Shown here one piece after another: positions 44,347-54,600 of a stretch of 64,000 nt of DNA; position 1 is the first letter of the stretch; every line of letters starts with the position of its first letter. The stretch is from Planctomycetota bacterium. Its GTDB lineage: Bacteria; Planctomycetota; J058. The position numbers and the translations under genes were made by a program. Where the stretch lies: contig JAMLIC010000003.1 in NCBI GenBank assembly GCA_023954375.1, positions 248,001 through 312,000 of the forward strand. The letters are read 5' to 3'. Below the pieces are notes generated by a model, which was given only the letters and a program-made list of their open reading frames with translations, was not told the origin of the DNA and did not search any database.

Positions 44347-45314
44347 CAGAACGGCTGCCCGTTGCTCTCGACCAGCCGCTTGAGGAAGGCGACGAAGGAG
44401 TCGGCGACCTTCTTCTTCACCTCGCCGCCGTACCACCAGACGAGCGGGTGCTCGCCGGTCTTGGTCTCCCGGGCCATGTCGAGGGCCAGGTAGTCGCCGC
44501 AGCCGAGGTCGACGACGGGCAGGTAGGGGCGGACCATGCGGCCGCAGAGCGGGCCGCGCAGCTCCGCGTGCAGCTCGAGCGCGGGGACGATGCGGATCGC
44601 GCCGAACTCGTGCACGAAGAGGAGCCCGCCGCCCCACTCGAGCGAGAAGTCCCAGTAGGAGGGCGGCAGCTGCGCCCCCAGCCGCGCCTCGAGCCGCTCG
44701 AGCTCCTCCGGAGCCGGCCCCGGCGAGAGCTCGTGGCGCAGCCGCTTGTGCGCGCGGCGCCAGAGCCCGTGCGGGTCGCGCGGGTCGTCCTCCGGGCGGT
44801 CGAGCTCCTCGCGCATGAAGGCGAACAGGTCGCGCGGCGAGCGGCGCAGCGACTCGGTGAGCGCCGGCGCGTCGTCGGCGACGAGCCCCTCGCTGCGGCG
44901 CTCCTCGGCCGCCTCCGCCGCGGCCTCGGCCGCCTCGAACTGGATCGTCGTCTTCTCGGACGAGATCGCCCACACCGACGCGCGGGCGGCCTCGGCCATG
45001 CGCGCCGACGTGCTCTGCGGGATGATGACGTCCAGGACCCGCTGCCGCTTGACCCGCGACGAGGTCTCGAGGGCCATCGCCGCCAGCTCCGGCCGGACGA
45101 GCGGGGGCGCCGCGGCCGCGGGCGGGGCGGGGGCCTCGTCCGGCTTGCGCTTGGCCTTCCCCGAGGCGCCAGGCGCCTTCGCCGCGGGCTGGGGCTTCCC
45201 GGCCGGAGGCTTCGCCTCGCCGGCGGACGCCCGCGTGGGCGTCTTCCCGGCCTGGCTGGCCGACTTCGACGACGTGGGCGTCTTGGAGGTCGTCACCGAC
45301 GAACCCTTGGACAC
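44334..45314 (-). CDS. SUKH (SMI1/KNR4)-domain protein with basic disordered N-terminus
   Basis: 326 residues. The first 90 residues are Lys/Ser/Thr/Pro-rich and disordered. Residues about 95-185 form charged helices. The C-terminal part (about 190-326) has the SUKH signature L-P-P-S-Y-W-D-F-S-L-E-W-G-G-G-L-L near 227 and D-L-G-C-G-D-Y-L-A-L near 280. SUKH proteins often act as immunity proteins in polymorphic toxin systems or as stress regulators; no toxin gene adjoins, so the first role is unproven. GTG start with GAGGGTGG upstream; a longer N-terminus is possible. Confidence 0.75.
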   Translation of the reverse strand: MSKGSSVTTSKTPTSSKSASQAGKTPTRASAGEAKPPAGKPQPAAKAPGASGKAKRKPDEAPAPPAAAAPPLVRPELAAMALETSSRVKRQRVLDVIIPQSTSARMAEAARASVWAISSEKTTIQFEAAEAAAEAAEERRSEGLVADDAPALTESLRRSPRDLFAFMREELDRPEDDPRDPHGLWRRAHKRLRHELSPGPAPEELERLEARLGAQLPPSYWDFSLEWGGGLLFVHEFGAIRIVPALELHAELRGPLCGRMVRPYLPVVDLGCGDYLALDMARETKTGEHPLVWWYGGEVKKKVADSFVAFLKRLVESNGQPFWWEA

Positions 45315-45458
45315 GGGACCACCCTCTCGCGTGCTCGGCGCCACGGGGACTCGGGCGCGCATGCTATCACGACCCCCCGGGTGTCCACCCTTGACACGTC
45401 GCGCCACGGCGCCCTAGTGTCTCGGCGGGCGCGGGCCATCCCCGCCCGGGAGGCGGAG

Positions 45459-47045
45459 ATGGGCGCCACGACCCTGGCAGGACGCCGGCACATCCGGGCG
45501 GTCGACGCGGCGACCGGGGAGGAGCTGGGCCAGGTCCCGTGCGTCACCCCGGAGCAGGTGCGGGACGCCGTGCGCCGGGCCCGGTCGGCGCAGGCCGACT
45601 GGGGGGCCCGCCCGGCGCGCGAGCGGGCGCGGGCGCTCCGGCCGCTGCTCGACGTCGTGATCGACCGGCGCGACCAGCTCGCGCAGCTGATCTCGCGCGA
45701 GGTGGGGAAGCCGCGCTTCGAGGCGCTCTCGGCGGAGGTGCTCCCGACGCTCGACCTCCTCGACTACTACCTGCGCCACGCCCACGCGGTCCTGGCGCCG
45801 CAGCCCCTCAAGCACCGGCTGCTGTTCACCGCCCGCAGCACGCTCCACCACGAGCCCTACGGCGTGGTCGGCCTGATCACGCCGTGGAACTACCCCTTCT
45901 TCCTCACGGCCGGGATCGCGCTCGGCGCGCTCTTCGCGGGCAACGCGGTCGTCAACAAGCCGAGCGAGCACACCCCGCTGGTCGGCCTCGAGGTGGAGAA
46001 GCTCCTCCGCGACGCCGGGCTCCCGCCGGCGCTCTACCAGTGCCTGCCGGGCTACGGCGACGTGGGCGCGGCGCTCGTCGAGGCGGGCTGCGACAAGGTC
46101 AGCTTCACCGGCTCGGTGGCCACCGGGCGCAAGGTGGCCGTCGCCTGCGCCGAGCGGCTCACGCCCGTGTCGCTCGAGCTCGGCGGCAAGGACCCGGCGA
46201 TCGTCCTCGACGACGCCGACCTCGAGCGCGCCGTGCGCTCGCTCACCTGGGGCGCCTTCACCAACGCCGGGCAGGTGTGCGCGTCGATCGAGCGGATCTA
46301 CGTCCACGAGGCGGTGGCCCGCCCGTTCACCGAGCGCCTCGTCGAGGAGACGCGCCGCCTGCGCCAGGGCGCCGACCGCGCCTACGACGTGGACGTCGGC
46401 GCCATGGCCAACCGCCTGCAGTTCGAGGTCGTGCGCCGGCAGGTCGACGAGGCCCGCCAGCGCGGCGCGCGCGTGCTCACGGGCGGCGAGGGGCGCGAGG
46501 GCGAGGGCGAGAAGGGCCGCTACTACTACGCGCCCACGATCCTCACCGGCGTCACCCCCGACATGGACGTCCAGCGCGAGGAGACCTTCGGGCCCGTGGT
46601 CACGGTCGTCCCGGTCACCGGCGAGGACGAGGCGGTGCGTCTGGCCAACGACTCGCGCTTCGGCCTGACCGCGTCCGTCTGGACGCGCGACGAGGCGCGC
46701 GCCGAGCGCCTGGCGCGCAAGCTGCACTTCGGCTCGGTCTTCGTGAACGACGCCCTCGTGCCCAGCGGCGCCGGCGAGGCGCCCTGGGGCGGCGTCAAGG
46801 AGAGCGGCTTCGGCAAGACGCGCGGCCCGCAGGGGCTGACGGAGTTCAGCCGCCTGAAGCACGTCGCCCGCGACCGCTTCAACCTGCGCGACGCGCCCGT
46901 CTGGTTCCCCTACACGCCCGAGAAGTACCGCCTCCTCTCCGACCTCGTCCCGGCGCTGTTCGGCGTCTCGCCCGTGCGCCGGGTCAAGGCCGGGATCGAC
47001 GGCCTGGGCCGGGCGCTCGGCATGTGGATGACGAACGGACGCTGA
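45459..47045 (+). CDS. NAD(P)-dependent aldehyde dehydrogenase
   Basis: 528 residues, cytoplasmic. Oxidises aldehydes to acids. Motifs in order: T-P-W-N-Y-P-F near 147, co-factor binding F-T-G-S-V-A-T-G-R near 215, catalytic Glu in L-E-L-G-G-K near 242, catalytic Cys in N-A-G-Q-V-C-A-S near 270-277 and F-G-P-V near 375. A C-terminal extension of about 40 residues (F-P-Y-T-P-E-K-Y-R through M-W-M-T-N-G-R) is unlike the common short forms and is found in some long-chain or coniferyl-type members. The substrate cannot be assigned. GGGAGGCGGAG precedes the ATG. Confidence 0.92.
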   Translation: MGATTLAGRRHIRAVDAATGEELGQVPCVTPEQVRDAVRRARSAQADWGARPARERARALRPLLDVVIDRRDQLAQLISREVGKPRFEALSAEVLPTLDLLDYYLRHAHAVLAPQPLKHRLLFTARSTLHHEPYGVVGLITPWNYPFFLTAGIALGALFAGNAVVNKPSEHTPLVGLEVEKLLRDAGLPPALYQCLPGYGDVGAALVEAGCDKVSFTGSVATGRKVAVACAERLTPVSLELGGKDPAIVLDDADLERAVRSLTWGAFTNAGQVCASIERIYVHEAVARPFTERLVEETRRLRQGADRAYDVDVGAMANRLQFEVVRRQVDEARQRGARVLTGGEGREGEGEKGRYYYAPTILTGVTPDMDVQREETFGPVVTVVPVTGEDEAVRLANDSRFGLTASVWTRDEARAERLARKLHFGSVFVNDALVPSGAGEAPWGGVKESGFGKTRGPQGLTEFSRLKHVARDRFNLRDAPVWFPYTPEKYRLLSDLVPALFGVSPVRRVKAGIDGLGRALGMWMTNGR

Positions 47046-47136
47046 AAGTCACCAAAAGTCACCTTGCCGGATCGACTTGCGCCGGCGAGCGGCGAGCGCC
47101 ACCGTCACCTGACGACGTCGTCGTGCGAGGTGTCGG

Positions 47137-48513
47137 ATGAAGGGCTCGACGCGGTTGATCGCCTTCGCGTGCGCGGGGCTGCTCGCCCTGGGCGGCTGCA
47201 ACACGGGGTCGCGCGGCAAGCGCAAGGAGGCGTCCAGCGGGTCCGGCGGGCCGACGTCGGGCGGGCCGTCGTCGGGCGGGCCGTCGTCGGGCGGGCCGGC
47301 GACCGTCACGCGGCTCGGCCCCAACGACCCCGGGGTGCAGACGGGGCTCGCGCTCCTGCGCGGCCAGATCACGGCGGCCGACGCGGAGGCCGCGTGGACG
47401 GCGGACGGGGTCACGCCCGCGCAGGCGCTCGACCTCCTCGGCCGCCTGCCGCTGACGGCGGCGCCCGGCGCGGGCACGCACCAGGACGCGATCACCGACG
47501 GCTTCGGGCGCACGACGGACATCCGCGTCGTCGTCCCCGCCGCGGCGCCGCCGGCGGCCGGCTACCCGGTCATGGTCTTCCTGCACGGCATGAACGGGAG
47601 CTCGGCCGCCGTCTCGAACCTGGCGCAGCACCTCCCCGACTTCCTCTCCGTCGGCCCCACCGCGCAGCCGCCGCCGGCCGGGGTGACCTACGAGGACGCC
47701 CCGCCGGTCGCGACGCCGCTCGAGCAGGTCTCGCCGAACTGGTGGGTCTACCGCGACCACGCGTTCGCCGCGCGCGCGCTCGACTGGCTGCGCGAGCGCT
47801 ACCCGATCGACACGAACCGGATCATCATCGCCGGCGTGAGCATGGGCGGCTTCGGCGCGTGGAACGTCGGGCTGCGCCTCCACGACCGCTTCGCCGGCCT
47901 GGTCACCGGCGCCGGCGGGATCTCGCGCCTGGAGTACGCCCTGGGCAAGGACGTCGCCAACCGGCGCCTCCTGGAGAACGCGGCCATGATCCCCACGTGG
48001 TTCTCGCATGGCGACCAGGACACCGTGATCGTCCCCGTCCAGTTCAGCCGCTGGACCGACGAGGACCTGACCGCGGCCGGGGTCCCGCACACCTACCGCG
48101 AGATCGCCGGCGGCGGCCACGACAACGCCTCGTTCACGGGCAACCCGGCGCTCATGGCCGAGCTGTCCGACTGGATGAACGCCCGCACGCGCAGCGCGAG
48201 CCCCGCGCAGGTGACCCACCGCGCCCTCGGCGACTACCACGCGGGCGCCTACTGGGTGGAGCTGAAGGGGCCCGGCGGCACGGTCCAGGCGAGCGCGAAC
48301 GGCGCCGTCGTCACCGTGGCCACGGGCGACGGGGCCACGGGCGCCGCGGTCTACCTGGACCCGAACGTCGTCGACGTGACCGCGCCGGTCACCGTCGTGG
48401 TGAACGGCGTGCAGGTGTTCCAGGGCGTCCCCACGCCGACCCTCGCGGCCGTGGCCCGGTCGTTCGCGCGCACCCGCGACCCGCAGCTCACCTACCTCTA
48501 CCTGGTGGAGTGA
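47137..48513 (+). CDS. Lipoprotein alpha/beta-hydrolase (esterase/PHB depolymerase-like)
   Basis: 458 residues. Lipoprotein signal peptide with L-G-G-C (Cys near 21) and a Gly/Ser/Pro spacer with S-S-G-G-P repeats. The hydrolase core shows M-V-F-L-H-G-M-N near 147, the nucleophile elbow G-V-S-M-G-G near 234, an Asp in H-G-D-Q-D-T near 290 and His in G-G-G-H-D near 326, the order of the Ser-Asp-His triad in the esterase D/LpqC and feruloyl-esterase/PHB depolymerase groups. A C-terminal beta domain (about 360-458) may bind polymer. Exported to the cell surface. Confidence 0.85.
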   Translation: MKGSTRLIAFACAGLLALGGCNTGSRGKRKEASSGSGGPTSGGPSSGGPSSGGPATVTRLGPNDPGVQTGLALLRGQITAADAEAAWTADGVTPAQALDLLGRLPLTAAPGAGTHQDAITDGFGRTTDIRVVVPAAAPPAAGYPVMVFLHGMNGSSAAVSNLAQHLPDFLSVGPTAQPPPAGVTYEDAPPVATPLEQVSPNWWVYRDHAFAARALDWLRERYPIDTNRIIIAGVSMGGFGAWNVGLRLHDRFAGLVTGAGGISRLEYALGKDVANRRLLENAAMIPTWFSHGDQDTVIVPVQFSRWTDEDLTAAGVPHTYREIAGGGHDNASFTGNPALMAELSDWMNARTRSASPAQVTHRALGDYHAGAYWVELKGPGGTVQASANGAVVTVATGDGATGAAVYLDPNVVDVTAPVTVVVNGVQVFQGVPTPTLAAVARSFARTRDPQLTYLYLVE

Positions 48514-48526
48514 CCGCGGGGTCGCA

Positions 48527-50926
48527 TCAGAAGTCGACCGTCACCTGCGTCACGGCCCGCCCCTCGACGCGCGGCTTGCGCAGGAGGAGCGCCTTGAACT
48601 CGGGCGGCTTGAGGCCGAGGACGCGCTGCCCGCACGGGGTGAAGCGCACGCCCTCGAGCCGGTCGAGCTCGACCTTGCCCGCGAGCAGGTCGCGCAGCAT
48701 GTCCTCGGTGTAGGCGACCTTCTCCAGCCTGACGCCCTGCGAGGCCAGGAACGCGCGCAGCGTGTCGAAGAACGACTGCGTGGTCTGGAGGACCTTCACC
48801 CGCCCGTCGAGCTCGAGCACGCTCGCGAGGTCCTCGACGCTGGCCTCGAGCCCGAGCGCGGCGGCCGCCGCGCGCAGGTGGCCGAAGTGGATCGAGAACT
48901 CGGGGTGGTCGAGGTGCGTCGACTGCTCGGGGTAGTGCGTGAGCGAGCCGAACTCGCTGAGGAAGGCCGCCCCGCCCGGCCGGAGGACGCGGGCGCACTC
49001 CTCGACCAGGCGGATCGCGCCGACGTTGACGTGGAACAGCCCCGGCGCGTCTTCGACGGGCAGGCCGTAGCGGCGCACGACGTCGGCGCCGGGCCCGCCC
49101 TCGCCGCGCTCGAGCTCCTCGCGGCGCACCGGGAGCACCGGCAGGTCGGCGATCATCTCGTTGGCCACGAGCAGGTCGACGCTCGCGTCGGGCAGCGGGA
49201 GCGCCTCGGCGTCGCCGCCGACGATCCGCACCTTGTCGCGGTGCGGCGCCGTGCGCTCCTTCTGCGAGGCGCGCAGCGCCGGCGCGAGGTCGCAGATCAC
49301 GTAGCGGGCGCGGTTGTAGACGCGCGGCGCGCGCAGGGCGAGGCCGTCGAGGAAGGCGCGGGCGAAGAAGCCCGTGCCGCCGCCGACCTCGACCAGGAGC
49401 ATGGGCGAGCGGCCGCCGTCGTCGGGCACGGCGTCGCGGGCGACGAGGACGCGGGCCAGCTGCCCGCCGTAGGTGCGGCCCTCGAGGGCCGGGTGCGGCA
49501 CGCGGAACGCGTGGGAGAGCGTCGTCTCGCGCCGCTCGAACTGCTCGTCGGCGGAGGTGATCTCCAGCTTGTGGTAGTCGCGGAGCGACGGCTCGGGCGC
49601 CGGGCCCTCGGAGGCGCGCATGCGCGGGTAGGGCATGGTGCTGTGCACGTAGGGCGGCAGCCCCACCAGCTCGAAGGCCGAGCGCGGGCGCGGGAGCAGC
49701 TTGAGGAGCTGGCGGTCGGAGTGGGTCCAGGCGCGGACCGTGTCCATGACCTTCTTCTCGAGGTCCTGCTCCTGCGGCAGCTCCTTCTTCAGCCGCGCGA
49801 CGACCTCGGGGAGCGACAGGTCGCCCTGGCACAAGGACCACAGGCGCCCGAGGAGCGGGGAGAGCCGCTCGAGCACGGGCTGGCCGTCGCGGCGGTCCTT
49901 GTAGCAGAGCACCGGCGCCCCGCTCTTCGGCCGGTGGGCGAGGACCCACGGCCCCTGCACGGGGTACCACGCGGCCGTGAGCGCCAGGTCGTCCTCTCCC
50001 TCGCCGAGGAGGACGAGGTGCTGGCGCAGGACCTCGAAGAAGGCGTCCAGGTCGCCCTGGAGGAACTCCTGCGCGAACGCGGCGCGCGCCGCCGACTCGC
50101 GCCGCGGCGCGGCGAAGTGGTCGATGAACCCGATCACCTTCTCGTGGAGCTGCATGATGTCGCCCACGAGGTCGTGGTAGACGAACACGTCGCCCGCGCG
50201 GCGGAAGAACGAGATGTAGGCCGAGCGGCGCAGGAGCGGGTCCTCCTCGGCGGCGCCCCGGACCTCCTCGTTGGGGCCCACGTCGGGCACGTCGCCCTCG
50301 CCCCGGTCGAGCCGCGCCAGGACGTCGCGCGCCGTCGCCTCGAGCGCCTCGGCGGCCGCGGCCGGCGCCCGCTCGCGGACGATCGGGAGCAGGTCGTCGA
50401 GCGCCTCGGCCACGTAGCCGCGCTTCTTCGCCTCCGGCCAGCGCGCCACCAGCAGGTCGCGCAGGTTCGCCACCCGGTCGGCGGCCTTGATCACCGCCGC
50501 GCCCGGCGGCGCCTCGCGCAGCCGCGCGAGGTAGGCGCGGTCGCGCTCGGCCTTCCGCGCCGCGCGCTCGTCGTCGGGCAGGTCGGCGGGCACGGCCGGC
50601 TTCGTCAGGGCGTCGACGAGCGCCCGCACCTCCGGCCCGAAGGCCCCCTCCACCTCGTCGAGCGTGAGCGGGCTGTCCTCGACCGCGTCGTGGAGGAGGC
50701 CCGCGACGACCAGGTCGCCGTCCTGCTGCCCCCACTCGCCCAGGAGGACCTTCGCCACGTCCAGCGGGTGCTTCAGGTAGGGCGACCCGTCGCTCCGCGT
50801 CTGCCGCGCGTGCGCCCGCGCCGCGAGGCGGAGCGCCGCCTCGACGCGCTCGGCCTGGTCGCCGAGGCCGTGCGCGGCCAGGGCGCCGAGGAGGTCGGCG
50901 AGCTCGTGGTCTTCGTTGAAACTCAT
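48527..50926 (-). CDS. Fusion of (p)ppGpp-hydrolase-type HD domain with a SAM methyltransferase
   Basis: 799 residues. Residues about 40-160 form the SpoT/Rel hydrolase HD domain: L-K-H-P-L near 51, the H-D-x-x-E-D motif (H-D-A-V-E-D) at 79-84 and K-A-A-D-R-V-A-N-L near 147, the full hydrolase signature. No synthetase domain follows. Residues about 225-440 are unfamiliar and include a winged-helix-like segment resembling PqqD (V-L-E-R-L-S-P-L-L through L-P-E-V-V). Residues about 500-710 carry a class I methyltransferase core with V-E-V-G-G-G-T-G near 536. The arrangement could link stringent-response turnover to methylation; the substrate is unknown. Confidence 0.82.
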   Translation of the reverse strand: MSFNEDHELADLLGALAAHGLGDQAERVEAALRLAARAHARQTRSDGSPYLKHPLDVAKVLLGEWGQQDGDLVVAGLLHDAVEDSPLTLDEVEGAFGPEVRALVDALTKPAVPADLPDDERAARKAERDRAYLARLREAPPGAAVIKAADRVANLRDLLVARWPEAKKRGYVAEALDDLLPIVRERAPAAAAEALEATARDVLARLDRGEGDVPDVGPNEEVRGAAEEDPLLRRSAYISFFRRAGDVFVYHDLVGDIMQLHEKVIGFIDHFAAPRRESAARAAFAQEFLQGDLDAFFEVLRQHLVLLGEGEDDLALTAAWYPVQGPWVLAHRPKSGAPVLCYKDRRDGQPVLERLSPLLGRLWSLCQGDLSLPEVVARLKKELPQEQDLEKKVMDTVRAWTHSDRQLLKLLPRPRSAFELVGLPPYVHSTMPYPRMRASEGPAPEPSLRDYHKLEITSADEQFERRETTLSHAFRVPHPALEGRTYGGQLARVLVARDAVPDDGGRSPMLLVEVGGGTGFFARAFLDGLALRAPRVYNRARYVICDLAPALRASQKERTAPHRDKVRIVGGDAEALPLPDASVDLLVANEMIADLPVLPVRREELERGEGGPGADVVRRYGLPVEDAPGLFHVNVGAIRLVEECARVLRPGGAAFLSEFGSLTHYPEQSTHLDHPEFSIHFGHLRAAAAALGLEASVEDLASVLELDGRVKVLQTTQSFFDTLRAFLASQGVRLEKVAYTEDMLRDLLAGKVELDRLEGVRFTPCGQRVLGLKPPEFKALLLRKPRVEGRAVTQVTVDF

Positions 50927-51050
50927 GGGAGCTCCGCAGGCCGCGCGCGGCGCGCGCGCCGGCGACAGGACTCTACCCGACCGTCCCCGTTCTTCCCGCC
51001 CGCCGCGACCGCGCCGCGCGCGATCGAGGCGAGCCGGTATCGTGGTCGGC

Positions 51051-51500
51051 ATGCGCCGCCCCCCCGACGACCGCGCACCGCCCCGACCGCGCCTGCTCCT
51101 CGCGGTCGGCCTCGCCCTCGTCGTCGCGGCGCTCGCCCTCTCCGCGGCCGCCCCGCTCCGCCGGTCGCCCCCGCCCGCCGACGACCCCGCCGCCCCCGAC
51201 GCGCTCCCGCTCCTCCCGCCCGGCGCCGCCACGCCCGAGGTCCTGGCCGCCTGCCGCGCGCTCCTCGGCGCCCCGCGCGTCTACGAGGGCGCCGACCTCG
51301 ACGCGCTCGACCCGGCCCTCGGCCGCCTCGCGCCCGAGCGGGTCGTCGTGGGCGCCCGGGCCGTCTTCGTCGAGCTGGATCCGATCTCGACGCTCGTGGC
51401 GCTGGCCGAGGGCGCGCACTGGAGGGACGTCGAGCCGTTCGTCGAGCCCATGGCGGTCGACGAGCTGCTCGACGGCCTCTGGCTCGTCACGCCCTGGTAG
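51051..51500 (+). CDS. Small membrane-anchored protein of unknown function
   Basis: 149 residues: short basic N-terminus, one hydrophobic helix (residues about 19-40), a Pro-rich linker and an acidic external domain ending L-W-L-V-T-P-W. Family unknown. Start by ATG; a GTG nine bases upstream is possible. The 128 bases before the next gene hold a short open frame ending L-W-I-V-D-A-R-R-I, which could be a frameshifted C-terminus but is too short to judge. Confidence 0.6.
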   Translation: MRRPPDDRAPPRPRLLLAVGLALVVAALALSAAAPLRRSPPPADDPAAPDALPLLPPGAATPEVLAACRALLGAPRVYEGADLDALDPALGRLAPERVVVGARAVFVELDPISTLVALAEGAHWRDVEPFVEPMAVDELLDGLWLVTPW

Positions 51501-51628
51501 GCGGCGCAGCGGACACGGAGCCCCTGGCGGGTCATCGTCATCGAGGGCGGCTCTGGATCGTCGACGCGCGGCGGATCCGCGAGCTCGAAGGGCGCGATCC
51601 CCCGGACGGCGAGACCCGGTAGGCCCTG

Positions 51629-54600
51629 CTACGGGCGCAGGCCCGACCGCAGGACCGCCTGCGTCAGCTCGACGTCGCGCAGGCGCCCCTTCGTGCGCCC
51701 GACGAGCTCCAGCCCGAACACGGCGCCCTGCTGCGGCAGCTGCGGCGGGTTGCGCAGGCGCACCCCGTCCACGACGACCGACACGGCCTTGCCGCGCAGG
51801 TCGAAGCGCACGACGACCTCGCGGAAGCGCTCCGGGTCCGGGTTGAGGAGGCCGGGCAGGGGCCACACGGCCCCGCCCGACGTGGCGTTCGTCGGGCGCA
51901 GGACGAGCCGCGCCCCCGGGCCGTCGTCGAGCGCCAGCCGCAGGCGCAGGGTCCCCGTGTCCGCCCAGGCGGCGAGCCGCGCCGCGGCGCCCGCCCCGGC
52001 GACGAGGGCGTCGCCGCCCGCCTCCCACGGCCCGTCGAGGACGAGCGCCGTCGGCCGCGCCGGGTCGAGCGCGCACAGGACGTGCGAGTCCTTGCCCGCG
52101 TCGTCCACGAGGCGCTCGACCAGCCGGCGCTCGACCAGCCGCCGGGTCAGCCGCTGCGCCCGCTCGCGCTCGTTCTCGTCGGGGCGCCAGGCGAGCTGGA
52201 GCGCGGCCAGGCGCAGGTCGCCCAGCGCCTGCGCCCCCAGCGCCGGGTCGCGGCCGCGCAGGCGGGCGGCGTCGGCCAGCGGCATGGTGATCGACTGCGG
52301 CGCGAGGCGGAACACGCGGTCCGTGTCGTTGCGGTCGAAGATCACCGGCCGCGGGGTGGTCATGGGGCGCTTGCGCGGGTCGTTGCCGACCACGCGGCCC
52401 TCCGCCTTCACGGTCCACGCGCCGTCCGCCTCGATCTCCTGCGCGAACGGCCCCAGGAAGGCCACCACCTGACTCGCCCGCGTGCCGAGCTCCACCTGGG
52501 CCGTGTCGGCGACGAGGTCGTCGAGGTCGAACGCCACGCGCGCGTTCTCCACCGCCACGGCGGACGTCTGCGCCTCGACGCGGAACGGGCGCGCGGGGTC
52601 GACGGGCTCGGCCTCGAAGTCGAGCACCGCGTCGCGCGCGAGGGGCTTCCAGGTCACCTGCGGCTGCCCGCGGCGCTGCACGCCCGCGACGAGGTCGGGC
52701 CAGCTCCGCCGCTCGACCGCCGCGCGCACCCACTCCTCGCGCCGCGCCCGGAACGCGGCCGTGCGCCCGTGGGCCTTCACGTAGTCGTCGAGCCCCGCGA
52801 GGAGCTGCGCGTCGGTCCGGCGGCCCGTGTGCAGCTCGCGCCAGGCCGCCTCGGCCTCGTCCTCGAGGGCCCGCCACACCTCGGCGCGCGCCGCCGCGAG
52901 CCACGCGGCGAGCTTGCGGCGCCGGGCCGCGGCGGGGGCGTCGCCGGCGGCGGCCAGGTCGGCCTCCAGCGCCTGCTCGTCGAGCCCGCGGTAGAGCCCG
53001 AGCGCCGCCAGCGCGTAGCGCGCCCCGGGGTGGTCGACGGCGGGGTCGACGACGAGCTGGCGCAGGGCCGAGAGCTCCAGCGCCAGCGGGTCGAGCAGGC
53101 CCGGGCCCAGGCGCAGCCAGCCGCCCTCCGCCGCCTCGCCCGGCGCGACGCGCAGGCGCTCGCCGCCGTACACCTCCGCGCCCACCCGCAGCCGGCGCGG
53201 GTCCTCGGCGACGCGGGCGCCCGCCAGCGCCCGCAGGCCGCGCAGGGCCTCGGCGTCGCGCTCGACCTCGGCGACGAGCTCGCTCACCTGCAGGCTGGCG
53301 ACGGCGCGCAGCGCCTGCGCGCCCGCGACGGCGCGGTCGAGGGCCCCCTGCGCCATGGGCGCGAGGACCCGCGCCTCGAGGCCCAGGACCAGCGCGCGCC
53401 GCGCGGCGGGCGTCCGGTGCGCGTTCTCCGCCTGGTCCGCGCCGGAGGCGGCCGCCGACTCCAGCGGGACGACGAGCGCCGCCCGCGCCGCCTCCACCGG
53501 CGTCAAGGTCGGCGACGCCGGCTCGGGCGTCGGCGGCGTCGGCTCGGGCGTCGGCGGCGTCGGCTCGGGCGCCGGCGGCGTCGGCTCGGGCGTCGGCGGC
53601 GTCGGCTCGGGCGTCGGCGGCGTCGGCTCGGGCGTCGGCGGCGGCTCCGGCGGCGGCGTCGGCTCCGGCGTCGGCGTGGGTCCGGGCGTCGTCGTGGCCG
53701 GCTCGGGCGGCGGCTCCGGCGGCGTCGTCGTCTCCGTCGGCTCCACCGGGGGCGGCGCCTCGGTCGACGCCGACGGACCGACGGCCACCGGCCGCTCGGG
53801 GCGGGTCATCGCCACGACGACGAGGAACGCCGGCACGAGCACGACCGACGCGACCAGCCCGCCGATCAGCCCCGCGCGGTTCCTGGCGGCCCAGCGCCGG
53901 ACCTCCGCCCCGAGCCCGTGCACCTCCTTCGCCGCCGCCGCGCCCAGCCCCTTCTTGTGCCGGCGCAGGTCCTCGAGCAGCGCGCCCGCGTCGGCGTAGC
54001 GGCGCTCCGGGTCCTTCTCCAGCGCCTTGAGGCAGATCGCGTCCAGGTCCGGGTGGACGGCCTTCTTCACCTTCGACGGGCGCACCGGGTCGTCGTTCAG
54101 GATCCGCTGCCCCACCTCGGCCGCCGTCTCGCCGAGGAAGGGGCGCTGGCCGACGACGATCTCGTAGAGCATGACGCCCAGGGCGAAGACGTCGGCGCGC
54201 GCGTCGATGTGCTTCGCGCTCTTCAGCTGCTCGGGCGCCATGTAGTAGGGCGTGCCGAGGGTCGACCCGGTGCGCGTCATGCCGCCGCCCTGGTCGAGGA
54301 GCTTGGCCAGCCCGAAGTCGAGCACGTGTCCGCGTCCCTGCGCGTCGACGAGCACGTTCTGCGGCTTGACGTCGCGGTGCACGACGCTGCGCTCGTGCGC
54401 GTGGGCCAGCGCGTCGCACACGTCGTGGAAGACCTCCAGCCGCTCCTGCGGCTCGAGCGCCCCCTCGAGCAGCAGGCGCTCGAAGTCCTTCCCCTCGACG
54501 AAGGTCATCGTGTACCAGTCGTACGACCCCTCGCGGCCGTAGTCGTGCACGCGCACGATGTTCGGGTGGTCCAGGCGGCGGAGCGCCTCGAACTCGCAGC

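Noticed and set aside
53518..53700. CRISPR or minisatellite locus in the kinase gene
   Set aside because: The repeats encode a Pro-rich linker in the correct frame; no spacers and no cas genes are present.
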